The translations under genes were made by a program, and so were the position numbers. From Meloidogyne chitwoodi (lineage: Eukaryota; Nematoda; Chromadorea; Rhabditida; Meloidogynidae): DNA of 64,000 bases. This document shows, piece by piece, positions 51,395 to 64,000 of the stretch. The stretch covers positions 1,364,001-1,428,000 of the forward strand of contig JACZZP010000016.1 in assembly GCA_015183035.1 (NCBI GenBank), in the 5' to 3' direction. The first letter of the stretch is position 1. The number at the start of each line of letters is the position of its first letter. Below the pieces are notes generated by a model. It was given only the letters and a program-made list of their open reading frames with translations. It was not told the origin of the DNA and did not search any database.

Positions 51395-51599
51395 CAATAA
51401 CCTTCAAATTCTTGAAGCCTAAATTTAGACAAAATGCCAGTAAATGTTTATGGACAAAATGGTCATAGCCAGAATTAAAACGCTTTTTTTTCCTCATACA
51501 ATGTTTTTTTGAAACACCTTTGCAAAAAATAAATCCGCATTTCTCATTTGATATTTTTTTTTATTTCTTAATTTTTTAATAAATTTCTATTTTTAAGAA

Positions 51600-54500
51600 A
51601 TGAGTAAAGACAGACCTTATTGCAAGGCTCTTTATGATTTCAGGTTAACTTTTTAAATTTAATATGTATTCTAAATTATTTTAGAAGTGAATATCCTGGA
51701 GAATTGAATTTTTCTGCAAATGAATTAATTTATATTATCAAAAAAATAAATAATGAATGGTTGAGTGGTGAATCTAAAATAACCGGAAAGAATGGTATTT
51801 TTCCTGTTAGCTTTGTTGAGATAATTTCGCCAAATAATCAAGAGGTTTTTTAATTTTAATTTTTTTGAATCTCATTTCTTTAAAGGACTTGTCAGTTGAG
51901 GCTGAAAATATTTCAAACAACGAATCCCTTTCTAATTCAATTGGGTAATTTATTATTAGAATTTTAAAGAATAATATTTATTTAGTGTTGCAACTGTTCT
52001 CTATGATTTTGAAGGCAGATTTCATGACGAATTAAATGTTAAATCAGGTGATAGCGTCCAAGTTTCATCTCTTATTGATAATGAATGGGCTAATTGTCGG
52101 TCTGTCATATTTTTATTTAATTATTTTTATCAAATACTTCAGAGATCCAATGAGTGGTCGTATTGGAATTGTACCCCAATCTTTTTTACATATTTTTCTC
52201 GATGATTTAGAAACTCAAGATGAAACAAATATTTCTACAAAAAATGAAGGAAATTCTTTAAACTCTGTTTTTTCAATTTATGATGAACCTCCATCTATTT
52301 CCTCGTCATCAAATTCTTTTATGTCAGGTTTTACTTCTTCGAATATGTGTGATTGGCCAAATCCATGGGAGTCTTCAAGTCATAATGTGTCTACTAATAA
52401 CGATTTAAATGCTGTTAACACTTTTTTCAGTTTACCACCGCCTAGACCACCGCCACCTAAATCTCCAATACTCCGGTGAATAAAATTATTATTATTTTTT
52501 TATTTTAGTTTGACTTTATTTAGACAAACTTCATTTACTGAAAGCGCTAATGAATTATTAAATCAAAATTCAGATTTTATTCAAAAAGATAAGGAAAGGA
52601 GAAAATCTTTAACTTCTATAAATAATGATGAAAAACAATATCAAAGCTTAATAAATCCAGCAACTAATTTATTTGCGAATCCACTTATTCCACATTTAAA
52701 AACAACAATTGGTGCTGATACTAAATCTAAAATTCTTTTAGATTTTCTTAATACTGAACAACTTTATCTTTTTGACCTACAAAAATGGCAAAATGTTTAA
52801 AACTTTTCTTCTTAGTTAAAAAATATTTTTTTATTATTAAATTTAGTGTGTAAATGAATCTGATAGTTTGACAAAGACAGAGAAAGAGGCTTTAACAAAA
52901 GGATATCCAGCACTTGAACAACTTTGTCAATCAATTATTAATAATTTGTCAACTCAAAAAGGTTATTTTATTTTAAAAAAATTTAAAATTTTAAGATCTT
53001 CATTTTTTAAGATTTACCTGCCGATGTTCAATCTTTGGGAGCAAAATTTATGGAATTGAAAAGTCAATTTTATTCAACCTTTTCAAAACATTTCCGCAGC
53101 GTTGAAAATATTAATTCGATGATTAGTGAAAATAATCATTTAAATAAAGCACTTCAATCATGTGTTCAACAAATGCGTGTACGTGGTTCTAATATTTTTG
53201 ATGTTTCCACTGCTGTTTCTAGACCAATTCAACGTTGTCTTAAATATCCTCTTTATATTGGAGAATTATTGAAAAACACTCCAATAAATCATCCGGATCA
53301 TCCAAAGCTCATGGAAGCTCTTCGACAATTGGGTGACTTGGCATCACGAATGAATGAATCAAAACGTAGAAAAGAATTAGGTATTATTTTTTGGCTACTT
53401 TATAATTTTAATTATTTAACTTTTTTAATAGCTTCCCAGCTCTCTTTTAATTTTTTATAAAATTTTATTACCTTTATTCATAACATTTTTTTAATTTTCT
53501 AGTACGAAAATACAACACTCAGGAGCAACTAACTATTTCCGAACGTCTTGCTCGTATAAATATGCATTCTTTACTAAAGAAAAGTAATCGGTTGAAATAT
53601 CGAATTAATCGAACAATGGGCTTTGGAACAATTCGAGACAGTGAGTTTGACTATTTGGTTCGACTTTTAGAAGATGCAGAACGTCGTCTTTGTAAATTTC
53701 TTTATTGTGCACAACTTTATCGAAAGCATATTACTTTAGCTGCACGTAAACATGAGGATAGTTATAAAGGTAAAAATAATATTTAAATTATTTTTTTGTA
53801 TAATTATTAATTTTAAAGGTTTTTGTCAAGTTCAGGATGAAAAAGCAGTCAAAGATTTTGCTCAAATGCTCCGTAGAGTAGATGAACTTTGTGGAAAATA
53901 TTTGCGAGATTTTGATCAAAAGTTTGTTAATTTAATATAATAAAAATCAAAAATAATTATAGGATTTTGGTAGAGGGAAAGCGTCTTGTAAGAAGTGAAT
54001 TGACAAAGTTGATACATAAACGTTTTGATAAACTGGCTGATTTTGAAGTGGTAAAGTCAAATAATAAAAATGTGAGTTTTTTATTTGAAAATTATTTTAA
54101 TATTTCGGAGATGACAATAAATAATTTTTAAGACTTAACCTTGATTCAATAAACAATTCTTATGTTCTAAATAGATAGAATTCTTATAATTTTAGTTGTG
54201 TTTTGTATATCACTTTACTTTATTGTGTTTGATTATATTTTAACTTTTAGCAAGATGAAGTTGAAAAATGCAGAAATGAATTTGAGGCATTAAATAATCA
54301 AATAAAAGGACAACTACCCAGTGTTATAAGTACTATTAATACTCAAGTACTTCAATTGGTTCAATCTGTGAATGAAATTCATCAACAATTTTTGAAACAA
54401 ATGGATGAATGGTTTTTTAAGGAAAGACCAGAGGTAATTTTAAATATTTTTAATTTATTTTAAAATAAATATTTATTAGAAAGTTCGCCAATATGCACAT

Positions 54501-56249
54501 ACAGTTCCTCCATTTGTTTCTAATTTATCTATTTCTGTTAAAAATGTTTTGTTGGAGATGGATAAAATTGCAGCATATTTGTATCAACGTCAGTCAATTT
54601 CTGAAAATACTCCTTTCTTAGCTAGAAGTTTGTGTTTTTATTAATATTAATTAATGTTAGAGTAATTTATGAAACATTCTAATTAAGGAAAATCTTTACG
54701 TCATTCATTCCGAACAAAATCTGCTGACCAAAAGAAGTCATCACAACAAATTTCTTTGCAACATTCTCGCTTAAGACAACAAAGTAAAAAGGAAAGAGAC
54801 GCACTTTTTAAGATTTGCCATAGCCAAAATCAAGGAGGAAAGTTACGAACAGTGTCTCGTGATTGGCAGAATTCAGAAATGATTTTGAAGCAAGGCGATT
54901 TGGTTTTGGTCAAAGATCATGGACAAGATGGTTTTTGGTCTTTTTTTATTTATTTTTTAAATTTTAATTAAAGAATTTTAATTTTAATTTAAGTTTGTGT
55001 GATAATGCAGTTTCTACTGGTTTAGTGCCTGGAGATGTTCTTATACCTTTAAATGTTTGTAATGAATCTACAAATCTTGCCCTAATTGAAGATGAAATAC
55101 AACAAAAAAATACTAAAAAGGATTTTGTTAAAAAAGATGTTTTACTTAGTTAGTTTATTTAAATTATTTTAAAAATATTTTTCTTTTAGACGAACAAATC
55201 CAACAAAGTCAACCTCAACCTTCTTGGATTGATCAACTTAAAACTGAGTTTTCCTCTTCTTCTGATTTTATGCTTCATTCAACTGGTAGAGAAATGTATA
55301 AAACACAAAAAGCTAAATTTGGTGATGAAAAGGAGGATTTAATTGGTAAATTTAATATATAATTTTTAAAATTATTTATTTAAATAGATCTTGAAGATAA
55401 TTTAATTGACTTTGATTCATCTCCTAAAATACCTAATAATTTAATGCAACCAACAATTTTAGATTTTTCTGAAAATAATAAAATATCTAAAAAGCCTATT
55501 AATCAACAAAAAGACATAAATGATCATCAATTTTGTCAAAATAATTTGAGTGAACTTTTTGATTTTCTTTCCTGTGAGCAGTCACAACAACAATCATCAT
55601 TGAAGTAATTGTTTTTATTTAATTTTTAATGTTTTATTATAATTATTAAATCTTTTAGTTTTGATGTAATTAACAATAAAGATTCTTTTTCAACAAAAAT
55701 AACAAAATTTGATTCTTCAATCAATCAAACGCCTGTTACTTTTTTTGACGATTATTCAAATTCTAATAAATCTGAATTTATTCAACCAAATCGTATAGCA
55801 CCACCACCACCTCCAACACAAAAAAAGGTAAAAAAATAACTAAAATTTATTATTATTAAAAATAAATAATATATATATTTATTTTAGAGAGGTAATAGAT
55901 TGCCTATTTGTGATATTAATAATCAAAATTATTCAAAAAAATTAATTCAATATTATTCTGTTCCTCCTACTTTAAAAGATTTTTCACAAAAAGAAAATGT
56001 AGCAATTTGTATATTTAATTTTGAACCTTCTGTTGGAAATGAAAGTCGTCAAATTTCAATTCAAAATGGAGAATTTGTAATAAATAATTTTTAAAAATAA
56101 ATAAATAAATAAATATTTTAAAAAAAAAGGTTGAAATTATTCAACGTAACGATTTTGCTGGTAATAAACAATGGTGGTTGGTTAAAAGATTACGTGACTC
56201 TGCTCAAGGTTTTGTGCCAGCAAATTATTTAAATACGGATATATCTTGA
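51600..56249 (+). CDS. DNMBP/Tuba-like scaffold: SH3-SH3-DH-BAR-SH3-SH3
   Basis: Twenty exons: 51600-51643, 51685-51844, 51886-51944, 51986-52099, 52143-52475, 52509-52794, 52847-52961, 53012-53380, 53503-53769, 53819-53921, 53963-54071, 54251-54433, 54480-54627, 54688 to about 54936, 54994-55148, 55190-55345, 55388-55604, 55659-55827, 55888-56076 and 56130-56249, about 1,170 residues. Two N-terminal SH3 domains (CKALYDFRSEYPGELNF, ATVLYDFEGRFHDELNV), a proline-rich stretch (LPPPRPPPPK), a Dbl-homology domain with SRPIQRCLKYPLYIGELL (the conserved GEF helix), a BAR domain and two C-terminal SH3 domains (KQGDLVLVKDH; FNFEPSVGNES ... QGFVPANYL). No PH domain follows the DH; a BAR takes its place, as in Tuba, a Cdc42 exchange factor that links dynamin and actin. 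Human Tuba has four N-terminal SH3 domains; here there are two. The exon 14-15 junction is the least certain. Confidence 0.88.
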
Positions 56250-59225
56250 AATATTTTTTTAATGTGATGACTTAAATTTATATTAATAATGATATTATAC
56301 TTTGCTTTAATTAATTAATTATTGTCAATTATATAATAATTATTTATTAAAAACTGATTTACTAATATTGTTTGAGTCTTTTCGTCCTAATTCTATTTTA
56401 AAAGAATTAATCTTTTTTTTTTTAATATTTTTATTTTTTTATAAAAAAAGAAAAAGCTATAAAAGAATTAAAAAACGCAATTAAGGAGAAGAACTAAAAT
56501 ATTTTATTTTTGGAAAGTCAAATAATAATAATAATGATCGACTTAACAAAAAAATAAAAGCGGAGAAATTCTACGATTTAAGCGCTTCTTTTGTATATTT
56601 ATTTAATATTATCCCCCTCCGTTCGTTTTTTTTTTTCAGCCGTTCCGCTCGATCGCACCTTTTTATTATTTTTTGTAATGGTCAAAAAATAGAAAATAAT
56701 TTTATATTTTTTATTAAATAATATTTTATATAAAATAGAAAGTTTTACAAAATAAATGTTCAACTGGAATTTATTTTTTAAATTTTTTTAAATATGTAAA
56801 TAAAAATTAATTAATCTTTTTAAATTGGAAAAAAAAGTTTTTAACCGTGGTAATTAATTTTTAAAAATTGGGCGAATAAAAAAAGAGAGAAAGTTTAAGG
56901 TTTTGTTTAAGAGGAGGATATTTATTTTTTATTTGTTTTTTATATGTCAATGGGCTTTTTTAAAAAAATATTTTAAGAATTCTTTTTATAAATCTCTCCT
57001 TTATATTTTCCCTTTTTTGATCGTCCAAAATACTCTTATATTTATTTATTTATTTGTTTTTTAATTGCTTCTTTTATAAAACGACTGCAACTTTAATTCT
57101 TTTTAGAAGGTTCCCTTTTCTGTGTTTTTCTGTGAGAATTAATTATTTGGGCGCAAACATGTTTTTGGATTAAAAATTAAATATTTATAAATAAATAAAT
57201 AAAATTTCTAAATTATTTTCTTTCATTCTAAATAAAGAAATATTTTAACATTTGAAGTTATGGTCTAATTGGCAATTTTTTGGTTTTTGACCATAACTTG
57301 AGAAATTCTGAAATAAAAATTTTAAAACTTTGGAAAAAATTTATTAGCACAATTTAGAAGATTTTTTTTTAATTTCTAATAGAATTTATAATTTACAAAC
57401 AAAATTTTTGTTATTTTTTAAAGACCAATATATTTATATATTTCAACTCATTGTAACCAGCGCCGAAATAACCTTTCATTCTTTTATTTTTTTCTTTTTT
57501 TGTTTTGTATTATTATTATTTGTTTGAAATAAAAACCAGCCAACTTTGACCAGTTGGCGCCAAAAAGTGGTATTTATTATTATTATTTATTTATTTATTT
57601 ATTTGCAATAATATTAATCCCTCCATCAATTGCAGATATTATACATACATAGATGACCATAGGGAAAGAATTGCTGTCATTTTACTCCTCTCTTTTTTTT
57701 TTTATTTCACTCGTCAACTATAAAACAAAATCTTTTTTTAATATGCGCGTGGATGAGTGAAGAGAAAAATAAAATAATTTCTCCCTGCTGGGATCACAAA
57801 AAAAAAGGTTTCACTTTCACGCCTTCTCTTTTTTGTCTCTTTTTATTTTTACAATGAAAATAACCGTTGAAATTAAAATCTTTATTTTTGCTTGACTGAA
57901 TCAGAAAATTATATTTCAAAATGGCAGAAGATTTTGTTTTTATTAATTTTTAAATTTTGAGAAGAATTTTTTTAATTAAATTATTTAAGAAAATCCGAAT
58001 TAATTTTTTAAAAAATTATTTTTCTCTAAAAAATTAATTATATATTATTAGTAATTTTAAATAAGAAGGAAAAATAATAATTTTAAGAGATATTAAATAT
58101 TTAATAAATTAAATTATTTTAATTAATTTTTATAAATTTATTTATTTATTTTCATTGTTTTTCTATTTTATTTTGTTAAAATTTATTAAAAATAGCAATT
58201 TTATTTATTTATTTATTTTACCTATTTTACTACTTTTCGGCCTGAATTATATATTTTTAAATAAATAAATACGTGAATAATTCAATTAATTCAATAAATA
58301 TATTGTCCACTTTTTTATTTATTTTTAAATAAATAAAATATTTTCGCCTCTTAAGTAGTAGTAAATAGAGCTACTTGTAAATGTCCAGCACAGAGTTGAT
58401 CCTTTTGAAATATTTTATTTCACAAATAATATATCCATTCTTTTATATTATATGTTCATCAAAAATTAAAGAAATTCTTTTTTTTCAATTAAAAAAATTA
58501 TTTTAATATTTTTTAATAAATTGATTTTAAATAATTTATTTAATAAAATATATTTATTTTTGTAAATCCTGTTTTTTTAAATATTATGAAAAATGACTTC
58601 CTTTTCTTGCCAAGGCTATTTATTTATTTCTAAATTTTATCAATTTAAACAAAAATATATTTTTTCTCTTTTTTGGATATATCTTCCCTTTCCTTTTCTT
58701 TTATTTTTCATTTTCTTGCGTAAACCTGAGATAATATTTAAAGAAGAAGAACAATTTTATTTTATTTATTTTTTGGTTAATAAAACTAGTTTTTATTTTT
58801 TTCTAATCGAAACTATTTTATTATTAGCTTATCTAAAAAATAAGCTAATCTTTTCTTTTCTCTTCTTAAGGTAGTTTTGTGGTTACGCGATTGCGGGCGT
58901 TCCTATCAAAAAAAATTATTTTTTAATGATGGATAAATACCAAAAAAAACTAAAAGGATTAACAAATAAATGTAATCAACATTTTTGTCCATTGATCATA
59001 AAATATTTATTTATAATTTTTAATTATTCAAAAACAAAGAAAAAATATTAGTTAAAATAAGTATAATTAAAAAAAGAATTAATATTTATTTTTTATAATA
59101 TATTTTCTTTTTTTTTAAATTAAAAAATATATTTTATTTTTTAGAAAAATGCCATTTTTAATAATTGAATTAAAATTTTATTTAATTAATAAATATTATT
59201 TTTATTTTTATTTGGCTTAATTCTA
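56250..59225. other. AT-rich intergenic region
   Basis: About 3 kb without a supported gene. A 93-residue hydrophobic frame at 58593-58874 has the skewed composition of translated AT-rich DNA and no splice or family support. The 3' UTR of the Tuba-like gene and the promoter of the ADAMTS gene must lie here. Confidence 0.5.
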
Positions 59226-62200
59226 ATGAAGCAACAATGCCTTTTAATTTTTATTTTGAATTTTTTTGTTTTATTTCTACATTTTATATTTATAAATGTA
59301 TTTTTATTTAATTTAAATAATATTTAACTAAAAATTAATTAAAAAATTAAAACAAAAAATATATAAAATATTTTTAAATTAATTTTATAAAATTAATTAA
59401 TTTATTTAGGCAATTCATCGTGAAATGAGTATTTCAGAATTGAAACAAACATTTGGAGTTAATAAACATGAAAATGTACCAGAATATAATTTACTTGATT
59501 CATTTAAAAGAATTAATAATAATAATATTTTAAAAAATAATAAATTAAAACAAATATATTTTAAAGCATTTAATTCTTCTTATTTAATTCAATTAAAACC
59601 TAATAAATTAATTAGTCCATTTATGGTAATTTTTAATTTTATTTTTTAATATTTAATTAATTAATTAAATAGATTTCTGTTTTTGATAAAAAAGAACAAT
59701 ATGGATTTCCTTCAAATATAAAAACTAATTGTCATTTTCAAGGAATTGTTTTATCTCATGGAAATATAAAAGCAGCTATTTCAGATTGTAATAGATTAAT
59801 GGGAATTATTATTCATGAACAAAATTTCCTTGTAATACAAACTTTGCCAGAAAGAATTAAAAATAAAAATAAAGTAAAAAATATTTATTTTTCTTAATTT
59901 ATTTATTTTTTCAAGGGAAAACCTCACTATTTGATTTTTAAAAGAGATCCTGCTTTAATTAATTCAGCTGAACACTGGTCATCTTTTTCTTTCAAAGAAA
60001 AGATTTTTGAAAATGTTTGGAAAAGAAAAACAAAATATAAACGAAGTTTGGTGAGTAAAATAATATTTTAAATATAATTAAAAATATACAAAATTTGACT
60101 TTTTTTACTTAAATTACCTAATAAAATAATTTAAAAATTATATAAAAATTAGATTATTTAATATTTGTATTAATTTAATTAATTAATTTTATTATTATTA
60201 AAAAACAAATATTCTTTTAATTATTTCAGAAAGAACCAGAAGAAAGAGAAGAAACTGAAATTGAACAAGAATTAAATTCTTCAACAAAAAATAAAGAAGA
60301 AAAAGAAGAAGAAGAAGAATCATTTTGTGATGTTGATATTAATAAAGGTATTAATAATAAAAATAATGAATTATTTAAATCTTCTTCTTCTTTTGATGAT
60401 TATTTGAATTCTTTTACTGACAGCTTTGCTTCTTTTATTTCAAAAACTTCTAATAATAAAAATCTTCAAATTCTTTCAGAAAATAATTTTTTATCTCCTT
60501 TTTCTGAAATAAATGGTAAAAAATTATTAAAATTTAAATATTTTTAATTAAAAACCTTTTTATTTTTTAATAAATTTAATTAAAAATTATTTTGTTGCTT
60601 TGCTTTTTTTGCTTTTTATTTATTTTAATTTAATTATTTAATCTAAAATTCCTCATTTTTTAAGCAAAATCAACTACAAACAATTATACTTTACCTATAG
60701 TTGCTAATCTTGATTCTCTTTTTATTTTTCCTCAACTTGATCCAATAACATTGGTTTTATTTTTTAAATATTATTAAATATATTTCTTTAAGGAAATTGC
60801 TCTTTTCTTGGATTCAATGCTTTTTGAACATTTTAAAAGAGAATTTACTGCTGAACCTGAACAACATTTGACAGATTTTTCTTTAGCATTAATTAATAAT
60901 GTAAAAAATAAATAAATTAATATTATTATTATTTTATTTTTAATTTTTAAGGTTCATGTTCTTTATCAACAACCAAGCCTTTCTCCCAATTTGGATATTG
61001 TTATTGTTAGATTTGAAATGTGGAAAACACAACCGGTCACTTATTTTTAAATATTATTTAATTTATTTAAAATAATAACACGTTACGCCTTTTGTGGAGT
61101 GGTGCTGGCTGGGGCCTTCTATGGGGTAATTTAGTGGGACTCATTAATAGGAACCCAAAACCTATACGGACAGCACTAAGGGTTGATCAGATCCTTAGGC
61201 ATGCCAAGCACGAATATAAAACGCCAAGATGTTAAAAGACTTTATTCAGAGGGAAAAGGTACAAAATATATCGAACAAATACATATATTGAAAACCAACT
61301 AACTTAAAACAAAACTGAGCTCTCATAAATTAATTTATTAATTAGTTAAATCATTTTATTTGTCACTAACTTAAAGAAAAATAAAATGATAATAATAAAT
61401 TATAAGTATTTTTTAAATTTAGATACCATTAGCAACAGAAATTCACAAAAATGGACAAGCACAGACTTTGGTAAATAATTATTTTAAAAATATTTTGTGT
61501 AAAATACTTAATTTTCTAGTTGGATTCTTTTTGTCGTCACCAAGCAAAAATAAATCCTGGAACAGATTTAACACATCCAGAACATTGGGATCATGCTGTT
61601 TTACTTACTGGATATGATATTTATCATACAACATCAAGTGTTGCAGGTGTAGCACCTGTTGGGAGAATGTGTGATGATTTATTTGGTTATTTTTAAAAAT
61701 TTTATAAAAAATTTTATTTAGCTTGTTCATTGGTAGAAGGTTTACATTTGGGTCGATCTTTTGTTTTAGCACATGAAATGGGACATAAGTTTGATTTTTT
61801 TATTTTTTAATAGTTTATTTTTAATTATAGTATGGGTATGGTACATGATGGAGTTCAAAATCAATGTGGACGTAGCTGTTGTTTAATGTCTGCTGTAAAT
61901 GGAGCAGGAAAAACAACTTGGAGCAGGTAAATAATATAAAAAATTCTTTAAAATTTTATTATAATTCATATTGTCTACTAAATAATTTTGTCAAAAATTT
62001 AGTTGTTCAGTTCGTGAATTTAACGCCTTTTTATTGCAATTAGAGTAAGTAATAATTGAATATTTAATAATTGTAGTATCTAATGACCGGCGCAAAAGTG
62101 TCTATCCGGATTATTTGTTTCTTATCAAAGTGTGCAGTGTAGCACAGTCTCTCGCTTTGTGTCTAACAATAATCCGGAAAATTTGCTTTGAGAGCATTTA

Positions 62201-64000
62201 CAAGGAACTGTTTATTTTACCGCACTTCGCGTCTGCTGTAGTAAATGCTCTCACAGCAAATTTTCCGGATTTTTCCGATTAATGTTAGACACAAAGCGAG
62301 AGACTGTGCTACATTGCACACTTTGATAAGAAACAAATAATCCGGACAGACACTTTTGCGCCGGTCATTAGCAGTATCTAATTTAAAATATGTATATTTA
62401 AGTGAAAGTGGTAGAGGAAATTGTCTTAGAGATCCATCCGAATCAATTTCAAGTACGTTTATAATATAATTTATCTGATTACCACTCTACAAAAATTACC
62501 ACCTCAAAGAATTCAACAAAAATCGAATAAGATTTTAAATGTTGATTTTTTGCACCCGCTCAGAGAGCGTTGCCCCCATAGCCGACCCAAAAGGGCCAGC
62601 TGACGGTCTTCAACGTCAGGGCATCCAAAATTTAGACTTCCCCAACAAGCTTCACGCTCAAGGGGCAACGCCTATCCTCGTCATCGAGGGTGCTTGGTGA
62701 AGCAATTTGCGTCTCCGCAAGAGAGTACATACTACAGAAATGATCCTGAGAAGTACAGTCTCAAAAAATCATTCAAAGAAAAGCAAAAACATGAATAAAA
62801 TATAAATGTTTTTAAACAAATAGCAAACATATTAATGAAGTTTGAAAAGTAAGCATTAGTCTTGCAGTTCTTTTTCCTTCTCACTCTGTACTCTCTTAGT
62901 ATTTATTTTTCTTTTTTTCAAAAGAAAGCAGTGAAAAAAGTTGTATTTTTCTATGGGAATTGTCAATAAGTAAAATTGACAAATTGTCACTAAAACAAAT
63001 GCGACATTTGCATTAAGAATAAAATTTTAAAGGAAAAATTTTCAAAAGGACTAAAAAATATACTAATTATAAGTGGATTATTTAATGTTTGAATTAAAAT
63101 TTAATAATAATTTTAATAAAGGCCATGACCACCTACATGATGGCCGTCTCCCTGGACAACGATTTACTGCAGATCAGCAATGTTCTTATTTTTGGGGACG
63201 TGATTTTCAAGTTGAAATTCCTAATGGACGATCTTTTGAAGTAAATTAAAAATATATTTTCGTTTAATATTTTTGTTATAAAGGATATTTGCCGTATTCT
63301 TTGGTGTGGAAATAGTGGTTCTACGATTTCTACTGCTCATCCTGCACTTGAAGGAAGTTGGTGTGGCGATGAAAAAGTTGGAGAAAATTTTTTTTGATTT
63401 TTAAAATTATTTTTCTAAATTTTTATCTAAAGTGGTGTCATGCTGGTCATTGTGGAGAATGGAATTCAGAAATGGGAGCATATCCAGTTATTACTGATGG
63501 AAATTGGTCAGAATGGACTTCTGCAGAAAAACAATGCCCAATTACCCAATGTCAAATTACTGGAAGTATTGCAATAATTAGTCAAATGAGAACATGTACA
63601 GCACCTGCGTAAGTAACTTCTTTTTTTATCAAAAAATCGGCAAAATATAAAGATAATTCATTAAAATTTATATATTAAATTTTTTTAAATTATTTTGGAA
63701 TTTTTTCTGTAAATGTTCTTTATTTGGAAACACTAGGAATTACTCTAATAAAACGACTGTGCTAATTATTTAACAATATAGACCAAATAATGGAGGAAAG
63801 GCTTGTACAGGCTCAAATGTAAGAGGTATTGTCTGTGGAGGAATTGCCAAATCGACAATTTGTGAAGGATTTACTCGACAAGAATATGGTGATCGACTTT
63901 GTACAGCAATTGCTCATGACCGATTAAGAGCTGATAGACAACTTAGTGGAATTAGTTTTTTACGTATGTTTCCATTTAAAGCTCTAATAAGAAGCTTATT
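59226..64000 (+). CDS. ADAMTS-type secreted metalloprotease (3' end beyond the window)
   Basis: Exons: 59226-59297 (signal peptide, MKQQCLLIFILNFFVLFLHF), 59410-59625, 59673-59873, 59916-60050, 60230-60515, 60665-60753, 60793-60900, 60952-61035, 61423-61470, 61520-61685, 61722-61788, 61831-61926, 62003-62044, 62403-62452, 63122-63240, 63284-63376, 63433-63608, 63782-63963 and onward from about 63982. After a long prodomain with a basic furin-like site (KRKTKYKR) comes a reprolysin catalytic domain: GVAPVGRMCD, the zinc motif HEMGHNMGMVHDG split by an intron, and the Met-turn region CCLMSA. Then a disintegrin-like/cysteine-rich segment (DICRILWCGN, GSWCGDEKWC) and a first thrombospondin type 1 repeat (GNWSEWTS). 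This order is typical of ADAMTS enzymes that remodel extracellular matrix. It is close in layout to the C. elegans adt/gon-1 group; the exact ortholog is not settled. Two introns hold GC-rich inserts and one holds a MITE. Confidence 0.9.
61078..61275. other. GC-richer insert in an ADAMTS intron (first)
   Basis: Within the intron 61036-61422 lies about 200 bp of much less AT-rich sequence (from acgttacgcc to about 61275). It has no frame or inverted ends that could be recognised. It may be a decayed transposon or LTR fragment. Confidence 0.45.
62081..62370. mobile_element. Palindromic hAT MITE (TARTGACCGGCG family), copy 2
   Basis: A 290-bp inverted-repeat element starting TAATGACCGGCG and ending CGCCGGTCATTA, flanked by GTAGTATC (62073-62080) and GCAGTATC (62371-62378), a target duplication with one mismatch. 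Its sequence is closely similar to copy 1 at 44943-45235. It lies in the ADAMTS intron 62045-62402. Confidence 0.9.
62550..62770. other. GC-rich insert in an ADAMTS intron (second)
   Basis: About 220 bp of GC-rich sequence in the intron 62453-63121, starting near tgcacccgctcagagagcg. It contains a small inverted pair (gttgcccc ... ggggcaac, about 62579-62670) and no open frame of note. It does not resemble the first insert by eye. Probably a transposon remnant; a structured RNA is also possible. Confidence 0.4.

Noticed and set aside
50169..51497. Frames with SVPPIQSRRF-type repeats at the ends of the MULE relic
   Set aside because: They translate the inverted tttcagtcccgccg repeats and have no protein support.
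58593..58874. 93-residue hydrophobic plus-strand frame
   Set aside because: Phe/Ile/Leu/Lys-rich as expected by chance in this DNA. No supporting exons.

Overview
This window looks like nuclear DNA from a nematode. It is very AT-rich, its genes are cut into many short exons by introns mostly of 35-150 bp, and the gene set is typical of the phylum: an astacin with C-terminal ShK domains, an ADAMTS protease, an Abl kinase, an RB-family pocket protein, a glutamate transporter and a Tuba-like RhoGEF. The extreme AT content and asparagine-rich coding resemble plant-parasitic root-knot nematodes (Meloidogyne). The genus is an inference and was not tested. Splice sites were read by eye from GT/AG signals, frame continuity and family similarity, so exon ends may be off by a few bases.

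Layout. 1-2.6 kb: a hAT (BED-finger) transposase gene, minus strand. 4.4-6.7 kb: an 11-exon excitatory amino acid transporter (+). 7.0-9.35 kb: about 39 tandem copies of a 60-bp minisatellite. 9.39-15.13 kb: a cadherin-repeat gene (+), broken by a foldback element in an exon and a young, pol-deleted LTR retrotransposon in the next intron. 15.35-17.13 kb: a small FLYWCH-like zinc-finger gene (+), split by a hAT MITE that itself carries a second MITE and a tRNA-like relic. 17.5-19.95 kb: a tail-anchored coiled-coil protein (-). 22.1-27.4 kb: a 15-exon Abl tyrosine kinase (-). 30.9-31.9 kb: a GC-rich foldback element with a Merlin-like relic at its centre. 32.8-35.3 kb: a secreted Pro/Ser-rich repeat protein (+). 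35.65-37.0 kb: a small unknown gene (-). 37.6-39.0 kb: a SAM methyltransferase (+). 39.5-42.7 kb: an astacin (+). 43.1-47.0 kb: an RB/p107 (lin-35-like) pocket protein (-). 47.6-50.15 kb: the C-terminal part only of GBF1 (-), with an inverted duplication of its last exon at one end and a MULE relic at the other. 51.6-56.25 kb: a DNMBP/Tuba-like SH3-DH-BAR-SH3 protein (+). 59.2 kb to the window end: an ADAMTS protease (+), incomplete at the right edge.

Most of the host genes are unrelated housekeeping, signalling or matrix genes and do not form one pathway. The unifying theme is the density of small inverted-repeat transposons with 8-bp target duplications. Seven clear cases were delimited, two of which interrupt exons. 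There is also a chain of rearrangements around GBF1: loss of the Sec7 half, a MULE at the truncated end and a 0.66-kb palindrome at the other. The most notable points are the disrupted cadherin and zinc-finger genes, the GBF1 fragment with its palindrome, a predicted cysteine at the Abl gatekeeper position, the repetitive secreted protein and the minisatellite.
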